64,000 nt of DNA from VXNE01 sp965261535. GTDB lineage: Bacteria; Pseudomonadota; Gammaproteobacteria; Pseudomonadales; Azotimanducaceae. The position numbers and the translations under genes are program-made. A model generated the notes under the pieces. The model saw only the letters and a program-made list of their open reading frames with translations. It made no database searches and was not told the origin of the DNA. This document shows positions 43,126 through 50,810 of this stretch, piece by piece; position 1 is the stretch's first letter; every line of letters starts with the position of its first letter. The DNA is taken from positions 744,001 through 808,000 of the forward strand of contig OZ253469.1 of NCBI GenBank assembly GCA_965261535.1. Reading direction: 5' to 3'.

Positions 43126-43184
43126 CTAGCTGGGATGTTGCACCAAGCCGATCATCGCGGCCCTTGGTGGAATGTCCGGGCTAG
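43126..43184. mobile_element. 59-bp minimal MITE-like copy
   Basis: CTAGCTGGGATGTTGCACCA at 43126-43145 pairs with the inverted right end at 43163-43184 (CCTTGGTGGAATGTCCGGGC then TAG). Only the two ends of the CACCAAGCCG family remain, forming one long imperfect hairpin. The stop codon of the SirB1-like gene (minus strand, 43181-43183) lies in the terminal CTAG. Confidence 0.75.
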
Positions 43185-44047
43185 TTGACCGTCGAGGAAC
43201 GCTTCGGCAACGCTTGCAGCCGGCTGCGAATGCGTTCTTCCATCTTGCCGTCCGCCAGTTCGATGGCGCGTTCCAGTTCGCGCCGGGTCATGTCGAGAGA
43301 CCCCAGCGCTAGCCACAGCTCCGCGCGGTCGACATGGAGGGCGAACGCGGTCGGGCGCAGGATGATCTGATAGTCGGTCAATTCAAGCGCGCGGGCGTGG
43401 TCCCCCAGCGTGTGTGCCGCCAAACGCAGGTTATTCAACATTCTCAGCATGATGTCCAAGGGCTCCGTCGGCCGAAACACGGTGTCGTCGACGACTCCGC
43501 GCCGCCCGTCATTGCGCAACTCCCGACGCAACCATGCCAGGCAATCCTGCTTGCTGGTCATCCGCATGGCGATGGGATCGACCAGGCGATTGTTGAGCGT
43601 GACCAGGAAGCGTTTGGGAAAGTCGATGCCGGTGGCCCGCAGGTCCAGGTGCGCGGCGGTACCGATGATGGCCACGCCGAGACTGATGGGAATACCCCGG
43701 CGCTGGCGCAGCACATGTTCCAGCGCGCTGTTGCACGGCAGGTAGTAGCGTTCGGGGGAGACGCCCCTGAATCCCTGGCTGCGCAGCGACTCCACCAGGG
43801 TCACCGGTCCGGCGTCGGCCCCCGCGATCTCCGCCAGACGGCGCATCTCCGCCCGGCACCAGCCCGCATCGGTGTCCGGATCAACCACGCGGGAAACCAG
43901 CAAGGCCCCGTCCACCACGCCGCTGCGCCGCTCCATGAACAGCCGGAATTCGCCGGCCAGAGGCGGTTCTCGCCCGCGAAAGTCGATCACGAAGCCTTTA
44001 GCCCGCTGGGTTGCCGCGCGTCCGTGACGCCCAGGGAACTCCGACAA
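43181..44047 (-). CDS. SirB1 family transglutaminase-like protein with TPR-like tail
   Basis: The protein contains the SirB1/YchA pattern: YYLPCNSALEHVLRQRRGIPISLGVAIIG, with Cys replaced context aside, and GIDFPKRFLVTLNNRLVDPIAM, then C-terminal helical repeats (RMLNNLRLAAHTLGDHARALELTDY). Function is unknown; proteins of this family are often next to prmC or hemA, which is not the case here. The proposed start is TTG at 44047 inside a dispersed repeat (MSEFPGRHGRAATQRAKG is repeat-encoded), so the native start is uncertain and may lie near FVIDFRGREPPLAGEF. Confidence 0.75.
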   Translation of the reverse strand: MSEFPGRHGRAATQRAKGFVIDFRGREPPLAGEFRLFMERRSGVVDGALLVSRVVDPDTDAGWCRAEMRRLAEIAGADAGPVTLVESLRSQGFRGVSPERYYLPCNSALEHVLRQRRGIPISLGVAIIGTAAHLDLRATGIDFPKRFLVTLNNRLVDPIAMRMTSKQDCLAWLRRELRNDGRRGVVDDTVFRPTEPLDIMLRMLNNLRLAAHTLGDHARALELTDYQIILRPTAFALHVDRAELWLALGSLDMTRRELERAIELADGKMEERIRSRLQALPKRSSTVN

Positions 44048-44083
44048 TTGCGAGTCCGAAAGCGGTGGTGGCAGTTTTGTTCC
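43994..44083. repeat. 90-bp dispersed repeat, copy 1 (GCCTTTAGCCCGCTGGGTTG)
   Basis: This sequence recurs at 49553-49641 with high identity (both contain GCCTTTAGCCCGCTGGGTTG, CGGTGGTGGCA and GTTCC). It overlaps the N-terminus of the SirB1-like gene. A shorter related piece lies at 48496-48533. Confidence 0.85.
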
Positions 44084-44138
44084 GTAGAAGCCACTAGCCA
44101 GTTCGCGCTGTGCGTCGGAAGCGCGCGGCGCATCGACA

Positions 44139-45350
44139 CTAGTAGCTGATCGACGTCTGAAGCGTGACCCAGCGGCCGTCCTGTACCTGCGAAAGCGTCG
44201 ACGAGTCGACGCCCTTGTGGTCGTGGGGGCCGAACGTCAGTCGGTTGCCGAAGATGTCCGTGTATTCCGTCAACGATTCCAGGGCCTCGATCAACCCTTC
44301 GCGGGTGAGGTCCCGGCCGGCGATCTCAAGCCCCCGCACGGTGAGGTCCGCGGCGCGCTTGCCGACCATCGGCGGCAACCCGGGAATTTCGCCGAAGCGT
44401 TCCCTGTAGCGGTCGAACCAGTCACGCATTTCCGGCGCCATTTCGTCGTCTTCGTAGATCATCGCGATCGGAGCAAAGGCGTAGTAACCCTCCCCCGATC
44501 CGCTCTTCTGCTCGGCGATCACGCGTCCAAAGGCCGCTTCGTTGCCGACAAAGGCCACATCCTTCCAGCCGATCTTGCGGGCCGCCTCCAGGATCAGGAT
44601 CGTGTCGCGGTGGACCGTCCCCATCATGACCAGGTCGCAGCCCGCGTTCTTCAGGCGCAGGATCGCCGCCGTGAACTCGCTTTCGGTCGGCTTGTGCGCC
44701 GAAGTGGCACCGATCACGATGCCCATCTCCTCGGTCTGGTCCCGCACGCCTTCCAGGATCTCTATCCCGTAGTCGGAGTCGTGATAGATAGCGCACGGCG
44801 TGGTTTTGCCCACCTCCTCCACGAAGTACTTCACGCCAGCGCGCATTTCCTCGTAGTACAGGCCCATCTGGCTGATCATCAGCTTGCGGAACGGTTCCAC
44901 CATGTCCCGGGAGCCGGAAGACGGAAACAGGTTGGGAACACCCGCGCGGAACTGCTGATCCATTGCCGCGTTGTTGGTCTGTGTGCCGACGGCCGCGATC
45001 ATGGCGAAAATATTGTCCCGGTTGATCAGCTTGTTCACCGCCGAGATCGCCCTCGGCACCTGATAGCCGGTGTCCTCGACGATAAGGCGGATCTGCCGAC
45101 CGTGGACGCCGCCCGCCGCGTTGACCGCATCGAAGCGCATACGCAAACCGTTGACGATGCCTACGCCCCAGATGGCGACCGGACCGGTCAGATCAGCATG
45201 CGTGCCCAGCACGATCCGGGTGTCGGTAACGCCGTCCACCGGAGCTTGCGGCGGTGCTCCGCCCGGCGCGGTTTCAGTACTCTCCGGCGCGCCGCAACCA
45301 GCAACCGCCGCGATTCCAGACAACAAGAGAACCGTGATGGCATGTCTCAT
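44139..45350 (-). CDS. ABC transporter substrate-binding lipoprotein (LivK type)
   Basis: The 403-residue protein has a lipoprotein signal with lipobox VAGC (Cys19), then the two-lobed type I periplasmic binding fold of branched-chain amino acid or amide binding proteins: IVLGTHADLTGPVAIWGVGIVNGLRMRFDAVNAAGGVHGRQIRLIVEDTGYQ and later AILRLKNAGCDLVMMGTVHRDT. No permease or ATPase gene is next to it, so it is either orphan or works with a distant system. The ligand cannot be told. Confidence 0.85.
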   Translation of the reverse strand: MRHAITVLLLSGIAAVAGCGAPESTETAPGGAPPQAPVDGVTDTRIVLGTHADLTGPVAIWGVGIVNGLRMRFDAVNAAGGVHGRQIRLIVEDTGYQVPRAISAVNKLINRDNIFAMIAAVGTQTNNAAMDQQFRAGVPNLFPSSGSRDMVEPFRKLMISQMGLYYEEMRAGVKYFVEEVGKTTPCAIYHDSDYGIEILEGVRDQTEEMGIVIGATSAHKPTESEFTAAILRLKNAGCDLVMMGTVHRDTILILEAARKIGWKDVAFVGNEAAFGRVIAEQKSGSGEGYYAFAPIAMIYEDDEMAPEMRDWFDRYRERFGEIPGLPPMVGKRAADLTVRGLEIAGRDLTREGLIEALESLTEYTDIFGNRLTFGPHDHKGVDSSTLSQVQDGRWVTLQTSISY

Positions 45351-45433
45351 CCCTCATCCCCTCTTCAAGCGTCGGATCAGGGAAGCTTACGGGATGTGCC
45401 GCGAACGCGCCACGGCTTGCCCGCCGGGAGCCC

Positions 45434-45500
45434 TCTGGGAAGCCCTGGGAACCCCTTGGGAACCCCCTGGGAACCCCCTGGGAACCCCCTGGGAACCCCC
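45434..45500. repeat. 12-bp tandem repeat CTGGGAACCCCC
   Basis: About five copies of CTGGGAACCCCC lie between the binding-protein start and the TVP38 gene stop. The unit has an internal GGG/CCC symmetry and is not inside a gene. Confidence 0.85.
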
Positions 45501-45506
45501 ACCAAG

Positions 45507-46196
45507 CTACTCGGGCTTCGCGATTCGGAGGCGGAAGTATTCGAGGGCTTTCTTGGCGACTAGCGGGAAAACGCCGAGCAGGATGAAGGAGAGGATCAAG
45601 GTCGGCGAAAGAATACCGGCCAGCGATTCCAGTTGGCCAAGTTGCTTGCCCGCGTTCACGAAGACGACCGTCCCGGCCAGCATGCCTACCTGGCTCACCC
45701 AGTAGAACGTCCAGACGCGAATGGTCGTGAGGCCCATGGCAAGGTTGATCGCGAAGAAGGGGAAGGCGGGGACCAGGCGAAGGGCGAAAAGGTAGAACGC
45801 GCCTTCTTTCGCCACGCGCCGGTTGACCGGCGCCAGCACCTTCTCGAAACGGTTCTGCACGGCGTCCCTGAACAAGTAGCGGGCGAGCAGAAAGGCGAGA
45901 GTCGCGCCCGCGGTGCTCGCGAACGATACCACCACGACGCCGGTAGCCAGTCCGAATACTGCTCCCGCGGCCAGCGTGAGGATCGCCGCGCCCGGCAGCG
46001 ACAACCCGGTCACGGCGATGTAGATGGCCATGAATGCCAACGCCGCCAGCCATGGATTGGCCTGGTAGAACCCCACGGCCACCGACCGCTGGGATTGGAG
46101 GAACTCGAGCCGCAGGTAGTCCTGCACGCCGAAATGGAAGAAGAGCGCAATCAGAATGACTACGCCCGCCAGTAGCAGCAGTCGGCCGCGCTTCAC
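45507..46196 (-). CDS. TVP38/TMEM64 (DedA-like) membrane protein
   Basis: The 229-residue membrane protein has five or six helices and the SNARE-associated/VTT domain with the characteristic segment AAGAVFGLATGVVVVSFASTAGATLAFLLARYLFRD (about 80-115) and RLVPAFPFFAINLAMGLT. Members are thought to act in lipid scrambling or membrane homeostasis. The GTG start at 46196 overlaps the DUF547 stop by four bases (GTGA). Confidence 0.85.
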   Translation of the reverse strand: MKRGRLLLLAGVVILIALFFHFGVQDYLRLEFLQSQRSVAVGFYQANPWLAALAFMAIYIAVTGLSLPGAAILTLAAGAVFGLATGVVVVSFASTAGATLAFLLARYLFRDAVQNRFEKVLAPVNRRVAKEGAFYLFALRLVPAFPFFAINLAMGLTTIRVWTFYWVSQVGMLAGTVVFVNAGKQLGQLESLAGILSPTLILSFILLGVFPLVAKKALEYFRLRIAKPE

Positions 46197-47005
46197 GGCC
46201 TGTTCAGGCCCCAGTCGTAGTCGTGATCGAAACCGTCGTAGCCGTCGAGCGCTTCGGCCAGTTCCGGCGTCGCATAGCGCCTCAAATGCGCGAAGACGCC
46301 TGCGTCGGTACCGCCGAAGTCCACCTTGAACCATTCGTAGACGCTCGAAATCAACAGCCCCTCTTCACGTACGGTGACGCCGCGGGAATGGTTCACGTAT
46401 TCCCTGGCGCCCTGTTCCAGGAGACGTTCAAGGTTGTCCGACCGATACGCTTGCAAGGCCAGGTTGGGGCATCCGAGACTTGCGCAATTCACGGCGTAGT
46501 GGATCCGGGGATCCCGCCAGATCGGGCGAAGGATGCCATGTTCAATGTCGTCCAGAGTCAGCGGCTCCCCCTGCAGGGTAATCAGTTCCATCTCCCATGG
46601 ACCAAAGGTGAAGAGACTGCTGCTGATGTCCTTGATCGAATCCACGGGGTATCGTCCAACGATGACAAACACCGTGAGGGCGTTGTAGAGGTTGATCCAG
46701 TAGGCCATCTGCTCCGCCTTGGCGAAGCTGCGCGGATCGATCCCCGCGAGGCTCTCCACGTAGGATGCGAGCTGCGTACTGTGTTCCTCGCTTGCCTTCA
46801 GGGACCCGTAGTCGAAGCGGTTGATGCCGGACGGATGCGTCGTGAGGTAGGTATCCAGCAGTTCCTGCCACGCCTGGTGGCTGATCGTCGCCGTGTTCGT
46901 TTCGTCGCTGGCATCCCATAACGGAAGGCGTTTCGGTTCGGGCGCGGCGTGGGTCGCGACGGCTCCGCAAAACAGTGCGGCCATCAACGTTCGTACGGGT
47001 CTCAA
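46193..47005 (-). CDS. DUF547 secreted protein
   Basis: The 270-residue protein has a signal peptide (MRPVRTLMAALFCGAVATHA), then the DUF547 core: QMAYWINLYNALTVFVIVGRYPVDSIKDI, LDDIEHGILRPIWRDPRIHYAVNCASLGCPNL (with the conserved Cys/His) and EEGLLISSVYEWFKVDFGG. This fold is cysteine-peptidase like, but the activity is not known. The TTG start at 47005 has AGGA five bases upstream and provides the basic signal-peptide start. It is coupled to the TVP38 gene. Confidence 0.8.
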   Translation of the reverse strand: MRPVRTLMAALFCGAVATHAAPEPKRLPLWDASDETNTATISHQAWQELLDTYLTTHPSGINRFDYGSLKASEEHSTQLASYVESLAGIDPRSFAKAEQMAYWINLYNALTVFVIVGRYPVDSIKDISSSLFTFGPWEMELITLQGEPLTLDDIEHGILRPIWRDPRIHYAVNCASLGCPNLALQAYRSDNLERLLEQGAREYVNHSRGVTVREEGLLISSVYEWFKVDFGGTDAGVFAHLRRYATPELAEALDGYDGFDHDYDWGLNRP

Positions 47006-47183
47006 GGCATCCTCATGAAGGTCTCGGCGATCACGCGAAGTCGCTCGTACTGCGCCCGTCGATGGCGCTGAACCAGTTCAATGCTACACGCATCCGGTCA
47101 CCGAAGCCGTATGTGCCAAGTACGCCAATGGCCGGACCCGGGAGTTCTCCGGGTTGTCGCAATCAGGCGGCCCGGTGTCGCAA
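47006..47183. other. Intergenic region with a short direct repeat
   Basis: Two copies of GTGTCGCAATCAGG-like sequence (about 47154 and 47174) follow each other at about 20 bases just after the glycosyltransferase stop. No gene, promoter or terminator is convincing. Confidence 0.4.
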
Positions 47184-48530
47184 TCAGGGGTCACCGCGCC
47201 GCGCCCGCCATCGCCGCCAGAGGTCGATACCGAGTGCCGCGAATATGACCCCGAATTCGAGCGGACGCACCCAGCCGGGTTGGGCGAAGGCGTCCATTTC
47301 CAGATCGCCCAGGTTGATGCCCGTGACATAGGCGAGCAACAGGGCCGATGCGGCCGTCCACGCCCAGTAGCTCGGAAAGATCGCGGCGAAAGGCAGCACC
47401 CAGAGCGCGTACCAGGGGTTGATGACCGGCATGGAGACCAGAAAAATGCCGTAGACCCAATCGCCTCGCGGGATCTCCCCCGGATAGTCGCGGCAGTATC
47501 GGTGCCAATAGGAGATGCCGAGCGCGATCAGGCCCGCCCCGATCAGCAGTTTCGCGTTTGTCGCAGAGAGCCATACCGTCATCAGCCCGAACAGCGCCGA
47601 GTTGAATTCCCACGCGGCCGCGAAGACCTTGAGCCCGGCCATGTCGGTGGCGCCCTGCGCCACGAAGGGCAGATACAACAAGGCAAGGACTCCGCAGAAC
47701 GTGATCCAGGGACGCACGCCGACGCGCGCCAGGACGAAAGGAACCAGGAGCAGAGCAAAAACCTTGGCGCCCGCGGCCAGGGCGAGACACGCCGCGGCCA
47801 GGTGCGCGAGGCCTCGACGCCGAAGCACCACGGCCCCGATCAGCAGGCAGACGCCGAGTCCATCCGGATGCGCGGTGAAGGCGATCTCCTTGATCACCAG
47901 CGGACACCATGCGTACAGCAGCACAAAACCCGGCCGCGCCGCGCCCAACAACAGTCGGATGAGCAGGATATCGACACAGATGAGCATGAGTTGCAGCGCC
48001 GCGAGGCTGCCCGGAGCAAGGAAATACGCCAGCAGGAAGATGTACTCGATTGTGGGGCCGTAAATCGTCGGAATGTCGGGATAGTTGATCTGATCGAGAA
48101 TCCGTTGGAACGCCTCGGGAACGCTTAAGTCGGCGAACGACGCCGCCGGCGCCCATCCATAGGGCGTGCCCGTCTCGGCGAAGCGGTATCCGTCCCACAG
48201 GTAGCGGAAGTAATCGTCCTCGAAGAGCGGGATTGCAAGCAGGCCGCAGACCCGGAACAGTACTGCCCAGAGGATCAGGCGTCGCACCGGCAACATATCC
48301 GGGCAACGGTGAAAACATCCGAAGACGAAGATCCACGGCAGCGAAACCCAGCCCATCAGGGCAAAGAAGGCGCCGAGACCCGGTTCGCCGAGGTCGCCTC
48401 GCGAGTAATACGCGAGGGACGCGTATCCGAGCAGGGCGAGAGCCCCCCCCAGGTCAACGATGCCGTTGGATCCGAGCCGCGTGGCCCACCCGTCTCCCGC
48501 GCGTCCCGGACGCCCAAGAAACTCCGACAT
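47184..48530 (-). CDS. Polytopic membrane glycosyltransferase (mannosyltransferase-like)
   Basis: The 448-residue protein has 10-12 membrane helices. The conserved first loop after helix 3 reads PLFEDDYFRYLWDGYRFAETGTPYGWAP, with the Glu-Asp-Asp (DDY) and YLWDG signature of polyprenol-phosphate-dependent glycosyltransferases similar to GT87/PIG-M. A later segment INPWYALWVLPFAAI is also typical. The sugar and acceptor are not known. The ATG at 48530 begins MSEFLGRPGRAGDGW, similar to the repeat-encoded N-terminus of the SirB1-like protein, so those residues may be repeat-derived. It begins eight bases after the rimI stop. Confidence 0.7.
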   Translation of the reverse strand: MSEFLGRPGRAGDGWATRLGSNGIVDLGGALALLGYASLAYYSRGDLGEPGLGAFFALMGWVSLPWIFVFGCFHRCPDMLPVRRLILWAVLFRVCGLLAIPLFEDDYFRYLWDGYRFAETGTPYGWAPAASFADLSVPEAFQRILDQINYPDIPTIYGPTIEYIFLLAYFLAPGSLAALQLMLICVDILLIRLLLGAARPGFVLLYAWCPLVIKEIAFTAHPDGLGVCLLIGAVVLRRRGLAHLAAACLALAAGAKVFALLLVPFVLARVGVRPWITFCGVLALLYLPFVAQGATDMAGLKVFAAAWEFNSALFGLMTVWLSATNAKLLIGAGLIALGISYWHRYCRDYPGEIPRGDWVYGIFLVSMPVINPWYALWVLPFAAIFPSYWAWTAASALLLAYVTGINLGDLEMDAFAQPGWVRPLEFGVIFAALGIDLWRRWRARRGDP

Positions 48531-48533
48531 TCG
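48496..48533. repeat. Partial copy of the 90-bp dispersed repeat
   Basis: CCCGCGCGTCCCGGACGCCC and AAGAAACTCCGACATTCG resemble the middle of the repeat at 43994-44083 (CCGCGCGTCCGTGACGCCC, AGGGAACTCCGACAATTG). It spans the start codon of the glycosyltransferase gene. Confidence 0.55.
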
Positions 48534-48538
48534 CGGCG

Positions 48539-49018
48539 TCAGGTGCCGACGGCGTCTAGCCGAAGCGCCAGGACCTTCGCGTCCTCCCGGCCGTTCGGCG
48601 CCGGGTAGTACCACTTGCGCCGTCCGACTTCGTCGAAACCCAGGGACGCGTACAGCCGGGACGCGATCGCGTTCGATGGACGCACCTCCAGGAAGACGAC
48701 CAGCGCACCGCGACCGATCGCTCGGGAGATCATGTGCTGCGCCAGCGCGCGGCCGTGACCCTGATGCTGGACCTTCGAGCGGATGCAGATGTTGAGCAGG
48801 TGCGCTTCGCGCGCCGCTACGGCGAGCACGGCGTGTCCGATGACCTCGCCCCGGAACCTGGCGATCCAGCACTCGTGACCCACCGCGAGGCAATCGACGA
48901 AGACGCCGTCGGACCACGGATAGTCATACGCGCTCCGCTCGTTGCCAACGACGGCGTCGAGGTCAACCAAACGCATCACCTCAAAGGTGACTAAGTCAAC
49001 TTCCGGATCCGCCGCCAT
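48539..49018 (-). CDS. rimI: Ribosomal protein bS18 N-alanine acetyltransferase
   Basis: RimI acetylates the N-terminus of ribosomal protein S18. The 159-residue GNAT protein has the CoA-binding loop VQHQGHGRALAQHMI (about 82-96), LLNICIRSKVQHQG before it, and the C-terminal EVRPSNAIASRLYASLGFDEVGRRKWYYPAP that is specific for RimI. The ATG at 49018 overlaps the upstream gene by 28 bases. Confidence 0.9.
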   Translation of the reverse strand: MAADPEVDLVTFEVMRLVDLDAVVGNERSAYDYPWSDGVFVDCLAVGHECWIARFRGEVIGHAVLAVAAREAHLLNICIRSKVQHQGHGRALAQHMISRAIGRGALVVFLEVRPSNAIASRLYASLGFDEVGRRKWYYPAPNGREDAKVLALRLDAVGT

Positions 49019-49722
49019 AGCGATTTTTTCTCCGTCAGGCCGCGCAGCGCGCGGTCCAGGTATATGTGTCCGTCGAGATCGCCCCCGATCAACTCTCGCA
49101 CCCGCGCGCCCGCAGCCAATATGCGCGTGTCCTCTCGCACCTGCATCTCCAGGTAGGCGCGAAACGCTCGGCCGGCGGCTTCCATTCCCGCATCCGCCGA
49201 TCGCAGCTGCGGCCAGTCGAACCGGAGGCTCTCCCGCTCGACTCGCCCGGGACCATGCATGGCGCGCGCGACATCGAGAAAGAAACGCCGCTCTCGCCAT
49301 AGAGACTCGTCGATCAACGCCAGCACGCGGCCGAACCGAACGCATCGGATGGTGAACGCGACAGCAGGGTCGCCAACAGGCTCGCCGGCAGGCTTGTCGG
49401 CGGGCTTGCGAGCCGGCACTTGCTCGGCGGTTACATCCGCGCTCGGCTTGGGCGTCCCGGCGTCTTCGTCCTCGCGCGAACGCGTCGCCAGCAGTTCGCG
49501 CCGCACCCAGACATCGATGCCGAGGGCATCGAGATACGCCAGCGACGCGGAAGCCTTTAGCCCGCTGGGTTGCCGCGCGCCCGTGACGCCTCGGGAGCTC
49601 CGACGTTGCGCGTCCTCCAACGGTGGTGGCACCTTCGTTCCCTGAAAGCGAGCATCGAACAAGTGTACATCAGCCGCCAGCGCCCTTACATTAGGCTCCC
49701 CGAAGGCCCCCGAAGGGGTCAA
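48991..49722 (-). CDS. Protein of the rimI-upstream family, N-terminus repeat-derived
   Basis: From about residue 58 the product reads SLAYLDALGIDVWVRRELLATRS, then a variable acidic linker, then FTIRCVRFGRVLALIDESLWR and LRFDWPQLRSADAGMEAAGRAFRAYLEMQVREDTRIL. This pattern I associate with an uncharacterised protein commonly just upstream of rimI in gammaproteobacteria; its function is unknown. The first 57 residues (LEDAQRRSSRGVTGARQPSG) come from the 90-bp dispersed repeat, and the only upstream start is a TTG at 49722. The native start seems to have been replaced. Confidence 0.55.
   Translation of the reverse strand: MTPSGAFGEPNVRALAADVHLFDARFQGTKVPPPLEDAQRRSSRGVTGARQPSGLKASASLAYLDALGIDVWVRRELLATRSREDEDAGTPKPSADVTAEQVPARKPADKPAGEPVGDPAVAFTIRCVRFGRVLALIDESLWRERRFFLDVARAMHGPGRVERESLRFDWPQLRSADAGMEAAGRAFRAYLEMQVREDTRILAAGARVRELIGGDLDGHIYLDRALRGLTEKKSLWRRIRKLT
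49553..49641. repeat. 90-bp dispersed repeat, copy 2
   Basis: This matches 43994-44083 in the same orientation, including GCCTTTAGCCCGCTGGGTTG. It covers the N-terminal coding region of the rimI-upstream gene. Confidence 0.85.
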
Positions 49723-49748
49723 AACCGAACGAGGACAGACCGAAACCC

Positions 49749-50807
49749 ATGCAATACCTCACCGACGACGTGCGGATCTCCGGCATGGAAGAAGCGGCCG
49801 CGCCGGAGCGCCTGATCGAGGAACTGCCGATCTCCCAGCGCGCCTCGCAGCTTGTGTTCAGCCTGCGACGCCGACTGAGCGACATCATCGCCGCACGGGA
49901 CGACCGCCTGGCGGTGGTCGTAGGCCCCTGTTCCATCCACGACCCCCGCGCAGCGATGGAATACGCCGAACGCCTGACGGAACAGGCCGACAGGCTCGCC
50001 GAAGATCTGTGCGTCATCATGCGCGTCTACTTCGAGAAGCCACGCACGACCGTGGGTTGGAAGGGGCTCATCAACGATCCCCACCTCGACGGCACCTTCG
50101 ACATCAATCTCGGGCTGCGCACCGCGCGGCAGTTGCTACACGATACCGTCGATCTCGGATTGGGGACGGGCACCGAATATCTGGATCCCATCTCGCCCCA
50201 GTACTACGGCGACCTGGTCTGCTGGGGCGCGATCGGCGCGCGCACGACGGAAAGCCAGATCCACCGTCAACTCGCCTCCGGCCTGTCTTGCCCGGTCGGC
50301 TTCAAGAACAGCACCAACGGCAACATTCAAGTCGCGGCGGACGCGGTGAAGTCCGCGACAAACGAGCATGTCTTCCTTTCGGTGACGAAGTCGGGACACT
50401 CGGCGATCTTCCAGACCACCGGCAATAGCGATTGCCACATCATTCTCCGTGGCGGCGGCGGCGAGACGAACTACGACAACCCCTCCGTGCACTACGCCAG
50501 CAAGATCCTGGAACAGGCGGGACTGCGCGACGGCGTCATGATAGACATGAGCCACGCCAACGCGCAGAGGGATCCCCAGCGCCAGATCAACGTGTGCGAC
50601 GACATCTGCGGCCAACTGGAGGCCGGCGAGGGGCACATCCTGGGCGTGATGATCGAAAGCAATCTCGTTGGCGGCTCGCAGTCCATCAACGCGGACGAGC
50701 TCGTCTACGGACAGAGCGTTACCGATGCCTGCATCGGTTGGGACGATACCGTTGCGTGCCTGGACAAACTCGCCATTGCGACCCGTCGACGCCGCGAGGC
50801 CAACTGA
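49749..50807 (+). CDS. aroF: 3-deoxy-7-phosphoheptulonate synthase (class I DAHP synthase)
   Basis: First enzyme of the shikimate pathway: condenses phosphoenolpyruvate and erythrose 4-phosphate. The 352-residue protein has VVVGPCSIHDPRAAMEYAERL (metal-ligand Cys in GPCSIHD, about 58-64), RVYFEKPRTTVGWKGLINDP, TSE/KNSTNGNIQVAADAV, and DMSHAN with further metal ligands. Whether it is the Tyr-, Phe- or Trp-sensitive isozyme cannot be decided by eye. It ends three bases before the convergent symporter gene. Confidence 0.94.
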   Translation: MQYLTDDVRISGMEEAAAPERLIEELPISQRASQLVFSLRRRLSDIIAARDDRLAVVVGPCSIHDPRAAMEYAERLTEQADRLAEDLCVIMRVYFEKPRTTVGWKGLINDPHLDGTFDINLGLRTARQLLHDTVDLGLGTGTEYLDPISPQYYGDLVCWGAIGARTTESQIHRQLASGLSCPVGFKNSTNGNIQVAADAVKSATNEHVFLSVTKSGHSAIFQTTGNSDCHIILRGGGGETNYDNPSVHYASKILEQAGLRDGVMIDMSHANAQRDPQRQINVCDDICGQLEAGEGHILGVMIESNLVGGSQSINADELVYGQSVTDACIGWDDTVACLDKLAIATRRRREAN

Positions 50808-50810
50808 GGT

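Noticed and set aside
48991..49722. TsaB (tRNA threonylcarbamoyladenosine protein) next to rimI
   Set aside because: RimI is often next to TsaB, but this sequence lacks the ASKA-fold motifs; it matches instead the uncharacterised rimI-upstream protein pattern.
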